From NCBI GenBank assembly GCA_947069175.1, contig CAMTDV010000002.1:10904988-10968987 (forward strand): a stretch of 64,000 nucleotides of DNA. The letters run 5' to 3'. Source of the stretch: Scalesia atractyloides (lineage: Eukaryota > Streptophyta > Magnoliopsida > Asterales > Asteraceae). Position numbers and translations under genes: made by a program. Below the pieces are notes generated by a model that saw nothing but the letters and a program-made list of their open reading frames with translations, did no database searches and was not told where the DNA came from. The stretch's first letter is position 1. The number at the start of each line of letters is the position of its first letter. Shown in pieces: positions 1 to 11,442 of the stretch.

Positions 1-480
1 GTTTATCTGTTGCAGGAAATACAGGATACTGTTGTTTCAGATAAGGACTCTTATCTCGGATAAGGATTTCGTTCTGGATAAGACTCTTATTCCGGATAAA
101 GCTTTCATTCTGCATCAAGTTCTCATTCTGGACCTGGTTCTCCATTTTGGATCACATCATCTCAGATTGCTTTCCGGATTTCAATTTCGGACCATATCAT
201 CTCGAATTGCTTTTCGGATTTCAATTTCGGATCACATCATCTCGGATTGCTTCTCTGGTTTTCAATTTCGGATCACATCATCTCGGATTGCTTTCCGGAT
301 ATTCCTCTTGGAATTATTTCGGTTTCTTATCTCGGGCTGTCCCATCTCGGACTCATCTCGGACTCATCTCGGACTTGTCTCATCTCATACCCATCTCGGA
401 CTTACATTAAAGACTAGTTTCGGATCAATGTTCATTATAAGAATTTAAAATTAACTTTAATTTACTTGGCATTTTAATAA
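1..480 (+). repeat. Retroelement leader with 40-bp tandem repeats and dense CGGAT motifs
   Basis: Untranslated leader of the outer element. Four copies of a roughly 40-bp unit start near 149, 189, 229 and 270, each opening with a variant of GGATCACATCATCTC. Across the leader the pentamer CGGAT recurs every few tens of bases. The inner element has the same kind of CGGAT-rich leader (about 6430-6860), which shows the two elements are relatives. ORFs read through this segment are low-complexity products of the repeat. Confidence 0.7.
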
Positions 481-491
481 CGTTAATAATA

Positions 492-2042
492 ATGAACAGT
501 TATATGACCGCTCAAGATTTGACCAATGCCACCTTGGCAGCACTGCAATCACAGACACTGGCTCTTCATCAAGAGCTAGACCAAGTCATTGGCACTTCAA
601 CTAAGGTACCTCGTCTGCTATATGGAGATGAATACTATGAGTGGAAATTCATATTTGAGCAGTACTGCAAGGCCAAAGAGCCTGGGTTTGGAGATGTATT
701 ATGAACGGTCCTCGAATAATAGTTTAAAGTACCAATGAAGATCTAGATACAAAGAGTCCTAAACCAAGTCATTTGTGGACTCCCGAAGATGTGAAAATTA
801 TCGAAGAAGATGAGAAAGCTTCAGCTATACTAACAATGGCACTCGGTCCTGATATTTCTATAGCTGTCGGAAATTGCAAGACAGCTAAAGAAGTATGGGG
901 CGAGTTACAGAATCTCTATGAGGGAAATGATGATATGAAGGCAAGCAGAGTTAATCAACTGAATCAACAGTTCAGCTCGTTTAACCATATTTATGGGGAA
1001 ACCATTGAGAACCAAATCAGAAGATATGTGAAGCTTGTCTCTCAGATGATTTCAGCCGAAATCACTCTTACAAACAGTGCCATGAACAGACAACTGTTAA
1101 ATTCGTTCCTAAAGAGCTGGGATGCTGATGTTGGCATGATCAAGAAGACAAAAAACCTGAACGATGTCACTCTCACAGAAATTATTGCAACTATTAAATC
1201 TTGTGAGATAGATAATAAGCAGAGAGACATCAATCATCAAAGCAGTCTGATGGCAGCTGGTATTACAGGCCAAAACGCAGCGTTAATATCTCAAAATCTT
1301 GTCTACAGCCCTTTGCAAGGGAGTTCTCACACACCAGGTAGCTCAAACTTAGTGTACAGTCATCTTGCCTCACCACAGAAGACTCAGTATGTCTATGGTC
1401 TTCAGTCTCAGACTCCTACTATAATTTCTGCGGCGCAGGTTCAGACACAATATCATGCCCAGTATCCTAACATGGTGTACAGTCCCACTATTCCTGCTAC
1501 AGCTCAACAAGGCGGCATTCCTCAATCTGTTGCTCCTGCACGGGCTCCTGCTCAAGTTGTGTCCAATTCTGCTTTTCTCACTAAAGAGAATGAGGAGAAA
1601 TTGGTCATAGCTGCCTCAATGATTAACAGTTTAAATTCCTTCTTAGCAGGTGACCTGACTCCTCCATATGTTCTCTCAACTGAAATAGATCAAATAATGG
1701 ATGAGGATTTGGACGAGACTGACGTGTCCTGGAATCTTGCAATGGCTGCTTTCTGCGTAAACAAATTTCAAAAAAAAGTATGGGAGGCAACCATTGTCAA
1801 ATCTGAATACTGGATTGACAAAAGATAAGCTCAGATGCTATAGATGTCATGAACCAGGACATTTTACTCGAGATTGCAAGAAGCCGTTATCTGGATTTGT
1901 TTCATCTAGAGTTGCAGATATACAGAGTAGTGACAGACAGTTGGTACCAGTCTCTCCTTCAAAATCTACTTCAAGTCCCTCGGGTAGCTCTAGCGGGAAA
2001 TCAACAGCTCTGGTGGCGCAACAACATGAAGGATTCAACTGA
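492..2042 (+). pseudogene. Copia gag polyprotein, frame-broken
   Basis: Three pieces in different frames make one gag. 492-704 is the N-terminal part, including YGDEYYEWKFIFEQY. 773-1828 has the UBN2-like gag core, including AKEVWGELQNLYEG. 1794-2042 carries a CCHC zinc knuckle, CYRCHEPGHFTRDC, at 1836-1877 (C-x2-C-x4-H-x4-C). Gag packages element RNA into cytoplasmic particles. The core and knuckle frames overlap at an A-run near 1771-1778, so the shift there looks like a one-base homopolymer change. A stop near 702 breaks the first junction. Likely non-coding today, though the middle ORF is still 351 codons. Confidence 0.8.
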
Positions 2043-3720
2043 GCAGATGCGGCAGCTCAGATGGAAACTCTGAATCTTTCTAAGAACAGCAATCACTGCA
2101 TGATGGCGCGGACAGCTGAGACACCTGATCTTTCCGAAACGGTAAATTGCATTCTCTGTTCAGATAGTTATCGGTTTAAATTATCATAAATGCACGCCCA
2201 CAATTCAACTCTTGTAGCTGAATATCAACAAGCTGCTTCACAGAACATCGCCCTTAAACATAAGAATAAGCTTCTTATGGAAAAGGTCGAAGCTCAAAAA
2301 CAAGTCATAGCTCAACTAAAGCTTGACTTGAACTAACAGCAATGTTGGGTATACGACTATAAGCTAAAATTAGCTGAAAAGGACGTAGAACTTCAAGCAG
2401 CTTTAGCCAAGCTAAATTCCTTGACAGGAAAGTTTCAAGAAAACGAAATAAATATTAAAAAATTGAATCTTCCAGCAAGCTCGTCAAGGACTTGTGGGAT
2501 CTACAGCTTAACTATCAGAAAAATTATACAAAAGGCCTTAGGTATAATAGGGCTCTTCCACCATATAATCATAACTACACAAGAATGTCTGAATCTGAGG
2601 CTGAACTAGAAAATGAAGAAAATATGATATATGGTAAACCATTAGATTATCTTTCAAAACCGTGGAAGCCCTATTACCCAAAGTTCTCTAAGCTAACTGA
2701 ACTCAAGAAGGTTGATGTTTTCTTCGCTTCCACACCATTTTCACACGAATCTGGTGACAATCCCTCTTGTATTCAGCAACAACACCCACAGAATCAAAAA
2801 GTGAAAATCCTCCTGGAATTAAAACTAACTCAGTGAACGCTACTAACGTTTCTACTTCATATGCAGAAGAAATAGTAGTTGAGGATATTACAGATGGTGA
2901 TAAAGAAGAATGTTTGAATTCAAATTCAGACAATTCAGCTGCTAATTATGATTTTTATAAACCTGCTTTTGATATTTTGAATCAATTTCTTGCTGAACAA
3001 TTTACATTCTCATACAATGTTGGTTGTGTTGATAACGTAGACATTTTTAATTTTGGTTTTTCATCTAATGCTGATGTTATGAATCCTGATAATGAATGTG
3101 ATAACTCTTTGATGATAACATAAATTTTGCTACAGGCACAACGTCAACAGATGATTCGGTTTCCTCAGTTCCTACTAAAGAGACTGGAAGTTCTTCTCAG
3201 AAAGTACCGTCTGTTGATGCTAATCCTAGGATTGACAATGAGGAAATCAACCAACCAACTGAATCTGTGATGAGCGACGCTGGCATAGTATCAGAAGAAT
3301 CGGGCGAATCAGATTCTTCGAACGAATATCAGTTGACTGATTCTGAAATGGCAAAAAATGAGCAACCTCCCTCTGCTGATACAGATAAAAATTTTGAAAC
3401 TGAATCGGAATCTCAAACTTTTCAAAATATAGAGATTTCTTTTGCTACTAACGATCAAAGCTCATCTTCTGGCAATTCAAAAAAGGATGTCCCTGCTGAA
3501 TCACCCATTTCCTCTAGAGAATCCGCCAAGAAATATGATTTGAAATCTAATAAAAAGAAACGGAGATCACGTAGATCCAAAAAGAAGAAAACCAAACAGG
3601 CACCTTAGCCTACTGAAAAGGCTGCTGCTAATTCAGTTCCTCATTCTGAGAAATTGACTCAGCAGCCCCAAACTGAATCTGTTAAGCAACTAGCTGAATA
3701 GAAATCAGTTAAATTTGTGC
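2043..3720 (+). pseudogene. Gag C-terminal region, degenerate
   Basis: Short ORFs in changing frames continue gag. Near 2210-2340 a lysine/glutamine-rich helical stretch includes LLMEKVEAQK. At about 2490-2640 there is a segment with YNHNYTRM and MIYGKP, and 2767-3608 is Ser/Glu/Asp-rich ending in a basic Lys/Arg patch. The helical and YNHNYT segments have clear counterparts in the inner element at 7680-8030, so both derive from one gag type. There are many stops. The coding sequence ends near 3780, where it meets the shared non-coding spacer with no pol between. Confidence 0.6.
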
Positions 3721-3777
3721 CTAAGTCTACCAACTCCAAATTATCTAATTCAAATCATAAAACTTACAAGTGTGCTG

Positions 3778-4345
3778 ATGGTCTTAAATCCTGCGTTGAT
3801 AGATAGCCAACGTCTGAGGTTTCGGGTCTTTATACTGTTGAGTCATCCGGGGATATCTTGGTTGCCCTTCTGTTGCATCCAGGTTATATGCAGACCTAGG
3901 CACAGTCAGGATATATTTAAAAGAGCCAAAATAGAAGGGCCAAAACCTTAAAGGAAAAGAAATCTCATTTTGAGAAAAATTCCATGAATTCAAACATACC
4001 ACATAAGGTATTTGCCTAGCCCTCGTCAGATACTACTGGTCACTCCGTTGTACAAAAATACTAACCTGCTCACAAATAGTTTGACATTGTAAAAATAAAG
4101 AATGATCTCAGTATATTCACCTGCTACGATGAATCGTTGTGCTTGCATTGATCGCGGGGGTATATCATGGAGTGGGACACGCGGGTATCATACTATAATA
4201 CTACCTTAAGCATATTATAAAGCTAAAATTAGAAGGTTGAGCTTTAGGCTTAAAATGGACAAATATATTGGCATTTGCTTAGACCAGTCTGACCTAGTTC
4301 ACACTGAAAAATGTTCCTTAGTCTGCTTAAAAACGATTTTATCCC
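3778..4345 (+). repeat. Non-coding spacer shared with the inner element
   Basis: From ATGGTCTTAAATC at about 3778 this segment aligns by eye with 9702-10270 of the inner element, with substitutions and small indels throughout. It includes a matching run around TTGTGCTTGC and GATCGCGGGGGTAT. No protein frame is conserved. It lies where the region downstream of pol would be in an autonomous copy, so it marks the right edge of the missing pol block in both elements. Confidence 0.75.
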
Positions 4346-5285
4346 ATAGCAAGACTGTGTAGGTGTTTTTTTGTTCAAATGTTTTACTTACTTTTGTAAT
4401 TGGTAAAGAGTGGTTGGTTGCTTGGTTAGTTAAATTGTTGATTTTTGGGTTAGATGATTTCTGTCAAGAGATATTGTACTGGCCTGCTAAGTTTTGGAAT
4501 TGGGCTAATCAAATAGAATTTTTGAAAGTCTTGAAATGGAACAAGTTTGGATTTATGGTGGTACTGTTCCGGATTGGGCCTTCAATCCCTTTCCGGATAG
4601 GCCCACTGTCTATCCATTCTATTCTGAGTGTTTGGACAGTTCACTGTTCTGGATTGGGCCCAAAATAAGCCTAATCCGAATTGTGTATTAATCTCGGATG
4701 ATTGGATCCGGATTGACTTGGGCCCAAAAGTTCCAGGCCCAAGCCCATTCCGGAATAGTATATCAATAAATCAGAGTTACATTTCAGATCATTCACAAAA
4801 TTCTTCCGAAATCCTCTGTTCATCTTCCGAATTCATATTGTTCATCTTCATCCGGATTTCATCTGAAATAGGTATAATATGCTTCTTAATTATGAAATTA
4901 AATGATAATCTTCAAATATTCATGCATTTCGGATAGATCTTCAAATAGACTGTATTCCGGATTTCATTCCGGATGGATATTCAACCGAAATGATTGAACT
5001 CGGATTTCATCTCGGATGATGTTCATCCGGGGTGATGAAAGGTTCATCCGGATTCATGTTGAACCGTTTCAAATCCGGATTCCAGTGTCTGAACTTTTGA
5101 ACTGTCTTGAACTTTTCCAATGATTGAACCTCTAAACTGTTTTGAACCTTTTTCAATAATTGAACCTTTGAGATATTTTTGAACCTTCTGAGTTGTGTTG
5201 GCCCTTAACTATGAATTTTAAGATGAACTCTTGTGACCTCTGTTAGTTGGCCTTGCTGAGTTTGAGTTAACTTGTTTATTCTTTC
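4346..5285 (+). other. Outer-element spacer before third ORF, CGGAT-rich
   Basis: No conserved ORF. From about 4570 to 5100 the sequence is again rich in CCGGAT/TCGGAT words, as in the leaders. At 5280-5293 a pyrimidine-rich stretch ending in CAG directly precedes the env-like ORF and looks like a 3' splice site. That would fit expression of the third ORF from a spliced transcript. Confidence 0.5.
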
Positions 5286-5898
5286 TGACAGAACGGAGGA
5301 GGCGTTCGATGCGATTATGCTGGTGGAAGAACAGTTTCATACCCAAGCAGGTTAGTTATCCGATCCTCCAGCTGAATTTTTCCAGGCGTTTAGATCTATG
5401 ATGGCTGGTTTGAATAATTGTAAGATTGATACGCCCTTCGAGCCAACCCAGAGTGATCTCGAGATCTTGTGCATACTTTTTGGAAGAGAGCTAGATTTCA
5501 TTTGAGATGCGCTGATGGGAGGCCATACATCAGTTCACTGATTCAGGGAAAGGAGATTTTGGTAAATGAGGCTTGTATCCGAGAGGTGTTGCAGTTTGCT
5601 GATGCTACGAGTGATCCAACGTTGTATGCCAAGGAGAAAGTAATGCCTGTGTTAGAGGAGATGAGCTACGAGGGAACCTATCCGCCTTTACTGAAGAAGA
5701 TGTTTCCCACGTATTGGAGATTATTAGTGCATGTCTTTATGCAATGTATATCAGAAAACAAAGGAGGATTAGATCAGCCAAATCAAACCCAGACTTCAGC
5801 GATTGTATCTCTCGTGATGGATTGGAAATATAACTTCTCCGGTTATATTTTCGAGAATATGAAGAAGATCTTGGAACAGTCGAAGAAGAGAATGTTTC
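5286..5898 (+). pseudogene. Env-like third ORF of outer element, 5' part
   Basis: Retroelement third ORF of the kind often mis-labelled synaptobrevin/longin-like in Asteraceae protein sets (recalled, not searched). Reading begins at a GAGGAGG-rich start near 5294, meets a stop near 5352, shifts frame near 5470-5510, then stays open to the insertion point, with motifs such as MFPTYWRLLVHVFMQC and NFSGYIFENMK. It is interrupted at 5898 by the inner copia element; removing that element and one target copy keeps the frame into 11443. I see no signal peptide or certain membrane segment, so env-like is a positional label only. Confidence 0.65.
5894..5898 (+). other. Target-site duplication GTTTC, left copy
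   Basis: GTTTC immediately precedes the TGTTAGGTCC start of the inner element. The identical pentamer follows its 3' LTR at 11438-11442. Confidence 0.95.
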
Positions 5899-6333
5899 TG
5901 TTAGGTCCTAGAAGTGTGAGACTAAAGCATCAAATATACGCAACAGTCTATGGTAGCTAACTGGGCTTAACTGGGTTAGTTTGTGTTAGGTTTGGACCTT
6001 TATAGGTCATTTGGGCATGCCATAGGCCATGTGGGCCAAGCAAGCCCAAAGGCAAGCCCATTAGGGTTATGCCTTACCCTAGGTATATAAGCTAAGCTTA
6101 TGTCATTTCCTAGGGTTAGATCTTTGGAGACTTTGAGATTTCTCTAGAGAGAACTATCATCTTGTACCAGACGGTTTTGCTCATTCAAGTAATAGAATCG
6201 TGTGCAAGGTGTTAAGTGAATTCGTTATTGTTCTTCATCGTTTCGGTTTTCTGGAAGATCACCAAGTTTGGATTCCGCCCATCCTTGGTGATTGTGTGAT
6301 ATCAGTGTTAGATCCGGATTATCGGGACTTACA
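5899..6333 (+). repeat. 5' LTR of inner copia element
   Basis: Runs from TGTTAGGTCCTAG to GGGACTTACA. It holds a TATA-like CTAGGTATATAAGC near 6080-6095 and is almost identical to 11016-11437. Relative to the 3' LTR it has a short extra stretch near 6045-6060, made by a partial repeat of AAGCCCA. Confidence 0.95.
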
Positions 6334-6335
6334 AG

Positions 6336-6347
6336 TGGTATCAGAGC
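6336..6347 (+). promoter_or_regulatory. Primer binding site, tRNA-iMet type
   Basis: TGGTATCAGAGC lies two bases after the LTR end. It is the usual plant copia sequence complementary to the 3' end of initiator tRNA-Met and primes minus-strand DNA synthesis. Confidence 0.95.
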
Positions 6348-7190
6348 ATGTTGAACCTGTTTTCCAGGCTCAGATCTGATATTACAAGATCCTGTTCTGT
6401 TTCTGCCGAAGAACACGAAGAAGATTCAAGCATTTCGGATCAACATTCAAGGATTTCGGATTAATATGCTGCATTTCGGATTGATTTCGGATTAATCTGC
6501 TGTTTTTCGGATAAAAATCTTGAATTTCTGTTAGATTTCGGATAAATCTTCAAGCATTTCGGATTTTCTTCAAGGATTTCGGATAATCTTCGAAGATTCC
6601 GGATTCGTAACTGTTCCGAATTCGGATAGACTTTCATTCCGGATTACTGTTCCGGATTCTGACTGTTGCTGTGTATCTGATAGCATTCCGGATTACTATT
6701 CCGGATTTGGTCTTCATTTCGGATTTGGTCTTCATTCCGGATCAGGGTTTTATTCCGGACTAGATTCACTATTCAGATTCTCTCATCTCGGATTGCATCT
6801 CGGATCACTGATTCCGGATTCCATCTCGGATTGTTAATCCGAGTTACTGTTCCGAATTTGGTAATGTTCCGAGTTGTACCAAAAAAGGTGGAAAGTTAAC
6901 CAGCTGACGTAACCGGAGTTAAACGTTTTCATACACAGAATTTGATCCTTAGACAATTTTAACAAACCGGTTGCACGGCTAGACTCGTGTGATTTTTAGG
7001 GCAAAAAAAGGCATGAAAATTCCTAAAATCACCATCGAACAGTATATATCGTTGGAATCGTATCGTTGAGACGAGTCTAACGGTACATTTTGGTAAAAAC
7101 TGTTTTCGGACATTTTTATCGTGTTTACCGTCCGGTTTCGATTATCCGAATTTTGCAGCCCAAACTCAGCACTCGAGCCTGCGGGATGAA
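6348..7190 (+). other. Inner-element leader, CGGAT-rich
   Basis: No ORF of note. Between about 6430 and 6860 the words TTCGGAT, TCCGGAT and CTCGGAT occur at very short intervals. 6860-7190 loses this pattern and runs into the gag frame. Confidence 0.6.
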
Positions 7191-8300
7191 GTGAAGCAAA
7201 AGCTGAATGAGTTTATCGGAGACTACAATGTTGATCCGGTTGCTAACTATGTAATGCGTTTGCTTGAATGTGGGAGGCGTAAAGAGGAAGTAAGAAATGC
7301 GATGGCTAGCTTCTTGAGTGATGATAAAGACTCCTTTGTTTCTTGGTTGTGGGATCATTTACAATCAAACCAAGATCTCAAAGATCTATATGCAAAATCA
7401 ACTGAGTCTATTTCTGAAGAAGTATCTGAGCAGAAACCTCAAGCCCAGCAAGCAGCCATCAGTAGTCCAGCACCCCAAACTCGACCTCAAGCCCAAACTA
7501 ACGCTGACAAATCAAGCTCGCCCATTGATGACTCAGTCAATTATCTTTTGTGCACTGAACCTTGTAGGAATAGGGTTGCTCAACTCAGGGCTCTTAATTC
7601 CAAAATGACTGATGAATACAACAATGCAATGGCTCAGTGCATCAGCCTTCGAGAAAGTAATAAGTTACTCAAAGAAAAGGTTGAAGCTCAAAAGAAAGAC
7701 ATAACTAGGCTCCACCTGGACGTAAATCAACAGAATGTTGGGTCCATGATTACAAAACCAAATTAGATTCAAAAACCATGGAATGCGACTTGGTAAGAGT
7801 TGAGTTGGGACTTCTTACTGGAAAATATCAACAAAATGAAGTTAATATAAAGAAGTTTGATACATCCATAAAGCTTGTTCAAGACGTGTGCAATATGCAG
7901 CTGGCATATAAAGGGAACAAAGGGAAGGGTTTGGGATTCAATCAAGTTGCCCAACCGTATAATCACAACTACACAACAATGCCTGAAACCGATAAGATAT
8001 TAAGAAAGCACAGCATATGGTGTATGGCAAACCCAGTTATTATACGCCAGATGCACGGGAACCATCTGGTGCCGTTGACATTTCCAATGATTCTGCTGAT
8101 GAAGATAGAGCTGAAGTGAACAAGGCTCCATGTGCGCAAACTGAACAATCTGAACCTTCTGCTTCTGATGAAAAGGTTCAGAGCAAGCTAAAAGAGCAAA
8201 TCGGAGATGAAGAAAGCAGAAGTCCAAACGTCAAGGACAATCTCGCTCTCATAAATCATCAGTGGCCAGCAATAGCCCTCAAAAGGCTAGTGTTGTGAAA
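7191..8300 (+). pseudogene. Gag of inner copia element, frame-broken
   Basis: 7191-7766 (191 codons) begins with a helical segment (KQKLNEFIGDYNVDPVANY), then a Pro/Gln/Ser-rich linker and a long charged helix containing LLKEKVEAQKKD. The frame changes near 7770; 7778-8030 has VNIKKF and YNHNYTTM, and 8017-8298 continues with MVYGKP and an acidic tail. These segments match the outer gag. The UBN2-like core seen in the outer copy is missing, so the N-terminal half of gag is deleted or replaced. Confidence 0.7.
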
Positions 8301-8559
8301 AATGTCTTTGTTAAGCCGGTCTTTAATGAAAATGTGAAATATATGCTTTTGACCGTCTAGCAAAGCTTTTGGAAAGGTTGGGGAGATTTCTGAACAAGAC
8401 TTACAGTCTAAACAAAAGAAGAAGAATCAAAAGAAATCTCCACAACAGAAGAAGGCCCTTGCAAACGACAAATACAAACATCCAAATTCATCCTCATCTG
8501 CAAGAAATGTGCAAGGATATCAAGCACAGAAGGGATCATTTCATCCTTCAAGGCCTGCA

Positions 8560-8760
8560 AGAGCAAAATCAAGCTGATAAGAATGCTTTACATGTGAAGA
8601 GACAACGTGCTTCAATTGCGGCATTCCTAGTCACATCGCTCGAAACTGCACACGCAGTCCCCATGTTCCGCGTCATGCAAAAAATCAGAAGGTTACACCA
8701 AAGAATAACAATCATTCCAAGCCGATGAATGTATCATCACCTAAGGTAATGAAGAATGTG
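8560..8760 (+). pseudogene. CCHC zinc-knuckle fragment of gag
   Basis: In the frame that contains TGCTTCAATTGCGGC the sequence reads CFNCGIPSHIARNC, a C-x2-C-x4-H-x4-C knuckle, near 8609-8650. The knuckle is the nucleic-acid-binding part of gag. It is out of frame with the upstream gag pieces, and a longer ORF in another frame overlaps it as a shadow. Confidence 0.75.
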
Positions 8761-8969
8761 AATTTCAAGGTTAAAACCATCTGACGGGGATTTGAATGTT
8801 GTCAAAAAACAAACGCAAGGCTGTTCAGAAACAAAAATCTTTTTCAAAAATGACTAAACCTGAAACAGCCAAAGTTGCTCAATCAAAGGCAACAATCGCG
8901 TTTGTTAAAATGAAACAGATTTGGAAAACCCAAATCTAAATCAGCAGCAATATCACCAATCCTCGAAAC

Positions 8970-9240
8970 AAAAGGGGACTTGTGTCTTAAAGAAGTGTCT
9001 TATTTTGATGCTTCAGGGAAACCCAGGACCACGATGGCATGGGTCCCACTGTCATACTAATCTCTTTACTTTCTCAGGAACAGCCAAGGAGTAGCTGTTG
9101 ACAACCTCTGGAATGTTGGTACGGTTGTTCCAGGGACATGAAGGATAACATCTCACTGTTGCAAAAAGGTTCAAATTTTTACGATTGTGATGTTTCCTTT
9201 GGAGGAGATGAGGTAAGAAAAGATCAGCGAAAAGGTACAA
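8970..9240 (+). pseudogene. Gag-protease junction remnant
   Basis: Around 8985-9060 a frame reads through SYFDASGKPRTTMAWVPLS-like residues, a segment I associate with Asteraceae copia gag ends. At about 9110-9210 another frame has GCSRDMKDNISLL, resembling the GCSRHMTG start of the pre-integrase region just after the aspartic protease site. The protease Asp-Ser-Gly is not preserved and nothing of integrase follows. This marks the left edge of the pol deletion. Confidence 0.5.
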
Positions 9241-9701
9241 ATTTGAATTTCATGCTTTAATTTTGAAACTGGTTAGTCTTTAATCTAATGCCGGAACGGT
9301 TAAGCCAAAAACAACAAAAATATTTTCCTTTCTTCCGTTTAAAACTTTGTGCATACTTTTTATTTATTAGGTAAATTGTTCATAAAGTATGACGCACAAA
9401 TTTAGGGGGGAAGAGGGCGATATATGTATATATGTATTGTTTGAGGGGGAGAAAATTAGAAAAATACAAAAACATTATTTGAAAAACAGAAAAATACAAA
9501 AATAAAAAGTCATGGGAAATGAAATGAATATTCGTGATAAAGGGTGTGACTGACACATGTAAGGTGTCGTAGCTGAAAAGACTAGGATCTAATATGATAT
9601 GTCGATAGGCTTAATGCTCAAAGTGATTAAAAGATACTAAGTGATATAAACATAACGAACTATGTATCTTGTGGGTAACATACCATCGGCGTATGATTTT
9701 A
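9241..9701 (+). other. Inner-element non-coding stretch
   Basis: A/T-rich, with G-runs (GGGGGG near 9402, GAGGGGGAG near 9441) that resemble internal purine tracts. No ORF supported. Confidence 0.4.
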
Positions 9702-10270
9702 TGGTCTTAAATCTTGTGTTGATAGATAGCCAACATCTAAGATTTTGGGTCTTTATGCTGTTGAGTCATCCGAGGATATCTTGGCTGCCCTTCTGTTGCA
9801 TCCAGATTATATGCAGACCTAGGCACAGTCAGGATATTCTTAAAAGAGCCAAAATAAAAAGGGCCAAAACCTTAAAAGAAAGGAAATCTCATCATGAGAA
9901 AATTCCATGAATTCAAACATACCAAATAAGGTATTTGCCTAACCCTCGTCAGATACATTGGTCACTCTGTTGTACGAAAGTACTGACCTGTTCACCTATA
10001 GTCTGACGTTGTAGAAGATAAAGGATGATCTCAGTATACTCACCTGCAACGATGAATTGTTGTGCTTGCCTTGATCGCGGGGGTATGTCATGGTATGGGA
10101 AACATGGGTATTATAGTATAATACTACCTTAAGCATATCACGAAGTTGAAAAATGAAAGTTGAGCGTTAAAGTTGAAGTGGACAAACATATTGGCAATCA
10201 CTTAGACCAGTCTGAATAAGTTCGCACTGAAAAGTGTTCCTTGGTCCGCCTGAAAACGATTTTGATCCCA
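9702..10270 (+). repeat. Non-coding spacer, copy in inner element
   Basis: Aligns with 3778-4345 along most of its length, including the region around GATCGCGGGGGTATG. The apparent 82-codon ORF at 9662-9910 is only the spacer read in a chance frame; its partner in the outer element is similarly open, but stops and indels differ. Confidence 0.75.
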
Positions 10271-11004
10271 TTGCAATTGTAGAGTTGTAACTATTGAGTT
10301 AGTGTCTTTGTTTATTTGTGTTTCTGTTTATATTCTTATATTTTAAAAATTAAAAAAAATAGAAAATCCAAAAATCCAAAAATAGAGTGTTTTTTGTTTT
10401 ATTAAAAATTATTAACCGTTCTTGAAGATTTGGCTAATCATCAAAGGATGAAAGAAATTTGAATTTCGATCCGAGTACAAGTACTTGGATGTACCAGGTG
10501 TTCATGTGGTACTCTCCCTGTTTCATAAGAATTTTGCTTATAAATTTCTGAGAATTGTGCAGATCTTGATTTAGATCAAGAAACAGGGATTGCTGAAAAT
10601 TGAGATGCTGTTAGTTGCTGACAAAGCATGAAGCATCACAACAGCAAAGTGTACCTGAGTCAGAAGAACAGATTCCAGTCATAATCTGACAGTGATAGTA
10701 CATTTGAAGAAGTACCTGAGAACCTGCTTGCTTGAAAGAAAAGAATTGAAGAAGAAAAGAGCTACTAAGATTCATCCTCTCGCATTCTTTTTGACAAAGA
10801 TGTTTCAAGCAAAGCTGATCGAGATCCTGATATGAAGCTAACCACATAAGCAGAAGAAAGAGACCCAGTGCTGAGAGTTCGTTGAAGTATGAGGTCCAAG
10901 AAGTATGAGACTGACTTCCACAACACTTACGGCACAACGACAACCATAGTTTCTGTTGATGACGTTGCTGAATTTGCACTATGAAGACAATTTGATGCAT
11001 TAGT
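10271..11004 (+). other. Inner-element 3' non-coding region
   Basis: Occupies the place where the outer element has its third ORF, but I see no matching frame. The minus-strand ORF at 10611-11000 is low complexity and probably a shadow. Confidence 0.45.
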
Positions 11005-11015
11005 CTAGGGGAGAT
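11005..11015 (+). promoter_or_regulatory. Polypurine tract of inner element
   Basis: CTAGGGGAGAT directly precedes the 3' LTR. Such tracts resist RNase H and prime plus-strand synthesis. Confidence 0.85.
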
Positions 11016-11437
11016 TGTTAGGTCCTAGAAGTGTGAGACTGAAGCATCAAATATACGCAACAGTCTATGGTAGTTAACTGGGCTTAACTGGGTTAGTTTG
11101 TGTTAGGTATGGACCTTTATAGGTCATTTGGGCATGCCATAGGCCATGTGGGCCAGGCAAGCCCATTAGGTTATGCCTTACCCTAGGTATATAAGCTAAG
11201 CTTATGTCATTTCCTAGGGTTAGATCTTTGGAGACTTTGAGATTTCTCTAGAGAGAACTATCATCTTGTACCAGACGGTTTTGCTTATTCAAGTAATAGA
11301 ATCGTGTGCAAGGTGTTAAGTGAATTCGTTGTTGTTCTTCATCGTTTCGGTTTTCTTGAAGATCACCAAGTTTGGATTCCGCCCATCCTTGGTGATTGTG
11401 TGATATCAGTGTTAGATCCGGATTATCGGGACTTACA
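11016..11437 (+). repeat. 3' LTR of inner copia element
   Basis: 422 bp from TGTTAGGTCC to GGGACTTACA, followed by target copy GTTTC at 11438-11442. Close match to the 5' LTR. Confidence 0.95.
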
Positions 11438-11442
11438 GTTTC

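Larger units (their letters stand above)
5899..11437 (+). mobile_element. Inner Ty1/copia element, complete ends, pol-less
   Basis: A bounded element of 5539 bp. It has a 5' LTR (5899-6333), tRNA-iMet-type primer site (6336-6347), CGGAT-rich leader, gag pieces (7191-8300), a CCHC knuckle in another frame (near 8609-8650), a protease-region remnant (near 9080-9200), the shared spacer (9702-10270), a purine tract (11005-11015) and a 3' LTR (11016-11437). GTTTC flanks both ends. Integrase, reverse transcriptase and RNase H are absent. By eye the LTRs differ by about seven substitutions and a few small indels, so the insertion is fairly recent. Mobilisation would need enzymes from a full-length relative. 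Confidence 0.93.

Noticed and set aside
147..410. Overlapping ORFs in the leader
   Set aside because: Products of the 40-bp CGGAT repeat, no family similarity.
3715..3951. ORF shared by both elements (3715-3951 and 9662-9910)
   Set aside because: Similarity is at DNA level with indels and stops that do not respect a frame; treated as non-coding spacer.
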